This document shows positions 62,746 to 64,000 of a stretch of 64,000 nucleotides of DNA, piece after piece. How positions within the stretch are numbered: position 1 is the first letter of the stretch; the number at the start of each line of letters is the position of its first letter. The notes beneath the pieces are model-generated. The model was given only the letters and a program-made list of their open reading frames with translations, did no database searches and was not told the origin of the DNA. The stretch covers positions 29,176,392-29,240,391 of the forward strand of contig NC_037596.1 of NCBI RefSeq assembly GCF_003073045.1, in the 5' to 3' direction. The translations under genes were made by a program, and so were the position numbers. Source of the stretch: Pomacea canaliculata (Eukaryota > Mollusca > Gastropoda > Architaenioglossa > Ampullariidae).

Positions 62746-63799
62746 ATGAAGGTTGTCATTCTGTCCTGTCTTCTAGCTGCGGTACTTGGGTAAGCGCTCA
62801 TTTCTTAACGGCTTTTAGAGAATTCTAAACTAGTTATGAGTGAAGCTTTTTAAAGAAAGTAAATATTCTTAGACTCTTCCCTTTTTCACATTAAAGCAGT
62901 AGAAATGTAATGAATAAGAGTAATTAAATCTCGGACAACACCTAGTACCCCCAATACATACACACACGCACCAAAAGCACATCCTGTTAACATCCTTAAC
63001 AAATGGATGCATGACTAACATAAGACGACGACTAAACCATTTTATTTACTCTTTCAGGGTGGACTACTACGCATTTAAAAGAGGTTTCGAATCTCTCGAC
63101 CTAGACGATGATGGGGTTGTACGGCCAGAGGAACTGCTGGCTTTGATCGAACTAAACGACCTAAACAGTAATCGTTATTATCATCATCATCATCGTCGTT
63201 GTTAGCGACGACAGCATACCGTTAATCCCTTTGTAATCGTTCGCATTCTAGTATCTCATTTTTTTTTTTACCAATTTTTCTTATTAATTCCATTAAGGCT
63301 ACCCACGAGGACTCTATTAATCAGGGCTTCTGCTAAGGCTACATTCTTTGGGGTCCCAGGGACTCCTTCTTCAGATTTTTAAGGGGTCCCTGTTCTTCAC
63401 CTAACTTTGAATTGGACCCCATCGACGAAAATTGAAATGGTCCTCCGAACTTTTAATGCGTACTGTACGCAATTTTTTTGCGTAAGCAGAAGCCCTGCAG
63501 TCTATAGCACAAAATCTGTGTATATAATTTACATTTTCAGGAACTTATACTTGGAATAAAAATAATAATAAGGTTCATGCTTATTAAGCACATGCTTAAT
63601 TGTTGGAATTGTTTTCAAATTTTATTTGCAGACGACGGAAACATAACCATTGAAGAGGATACAGCTACTCAGGTAACCGGGACACCCGAGATTGTAATTC
63701 AGGGTAATTTCAACTACTACGACAAACAAGATGGCGCTGCGGACGGCGTGATCTCTCTGTCAATTGCTCCTGTGCTTTTTGACATCCTCGACGCTGATG
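62746..63799 (+). CDS. Gene L: secreted four-EF-hand protein, partial
   Basis: Coding exons seen: 62746-62789 (signal MKVVILSCLLAAVLG), 63058-63167 (EF1 DLDDDGVVRPEE), 63632-63799 (EF2 loop rest, EF3, start of EF4). Exons 4 and 5 lie beyond the window; 63800-64000 is intron 3. EF2 is DLNNDGNITIEE. EF3 is DGAADGVISLSI, a nearly perfect loop but with Ile at position 12. Frame and splice sites are intact throughout. Closest to J (same MKV signal start, ADGV in EF3). Intron 2 contains a MITE at 63322-63497. Confidence 0.85.
63322..63497. mobile_element. MITE in intron 2 of gene L, inverted relative to gene I's copy
   Basis: A 176-bp element with ends CAGGGCTTCTGCT and, reversed, CAGGGCTTCTGCTTACGCAA. 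It aligns with 46703-46877 in the opposite orientation. No clear target duplication. Confidence 0.8.
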
Positions 63800-64000
63800 G
63801 TGAGTGTGACTGCTTTGACACAAAGAAATTAAAGGGCAGCAACAAAATATATTTCCAGCTCATACCTACATAATATTGTACATAGGACCCTTGAAGAAAA
63901 GATCTTTTGATAGTTGAACAATAACATTTGTGGTTTTGAAATTTTAAAATCGTTTTATGTTGTGAGTTGTGAGCTTCACTTCTAAGACAACTGAATTGAA

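Overview
The window is animal nuclear DNA: AT-rich, with spliced genes, TATA promoters, AATAAA signals, LINE and MITE debris, microsatellites and a short TTAGGG-type telomeric tract. A mollusc, perhaps a gastropod, is my best guess, but nothing seen here fixes the species.

The window is dominated by one gene family. I can assemble twelve tandem paralogues, named A to L here. Each encodes a small secreted calmodulin-like protein of about 131-143 residues: a 15-residue signal peptide followed by four EF-hands. All share one gene plan: a TATA box, a short non-coding first exon, a 5'-UTR intron, then coding exons of 44 (signal), 110 or 116 (EF1 and the start of the EF2 loop), 168 (rest of EF2, EF3, start of the EF4 loop), 47 (rest of EF4) and a variable last exon. 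A and B extend these slightly at the exon 1 end. The introns cut loops 2 and 4 after their third residue. EF3 has lost its position-12 Glu in every copy examined, so each protein probably binds calcium through EF1, EF2 and EF4.

Layout: A (1-1242, runs off the left edge) and B (5538-7231) lie on the minus strand. C (13176-15281), D (18264-21042), E (24404-26552) and F (29761-31877) are close relatives on the plus strand; C resembles E and D resembles F, as if a two-gene block was copied. G (36012-37817) and H (41660-43426) are a second pair. I (46132-48148) is a pseudogene. J (52320-53939), K (57550-59262) and L (62746 to the right edge) complete the array. Spacing between plus-strand start codons is about 4.5-6.3 kb. 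G and J have frame-breaking signal exons, and A looks partly decayed.

Between the genes are 5'-truncated L2/CR1-type LINE tails on the minus strand, duplicated promoter-distal blocks, two GC-rich promoter-like islands, one hAT-type MITE with a perfect 8-bp target duplication, an inverted pair of a second MITE in the same intron of two paralogues, and degenerate antisense EF-hand exons downstream of C, E and F. The antisense relics suggest that the ancestral repeat unit once held two convergent genes. The likely theme is dosage and diversification of a secreted calcium-binding protein; tissue and function cannot be read from the DNA.
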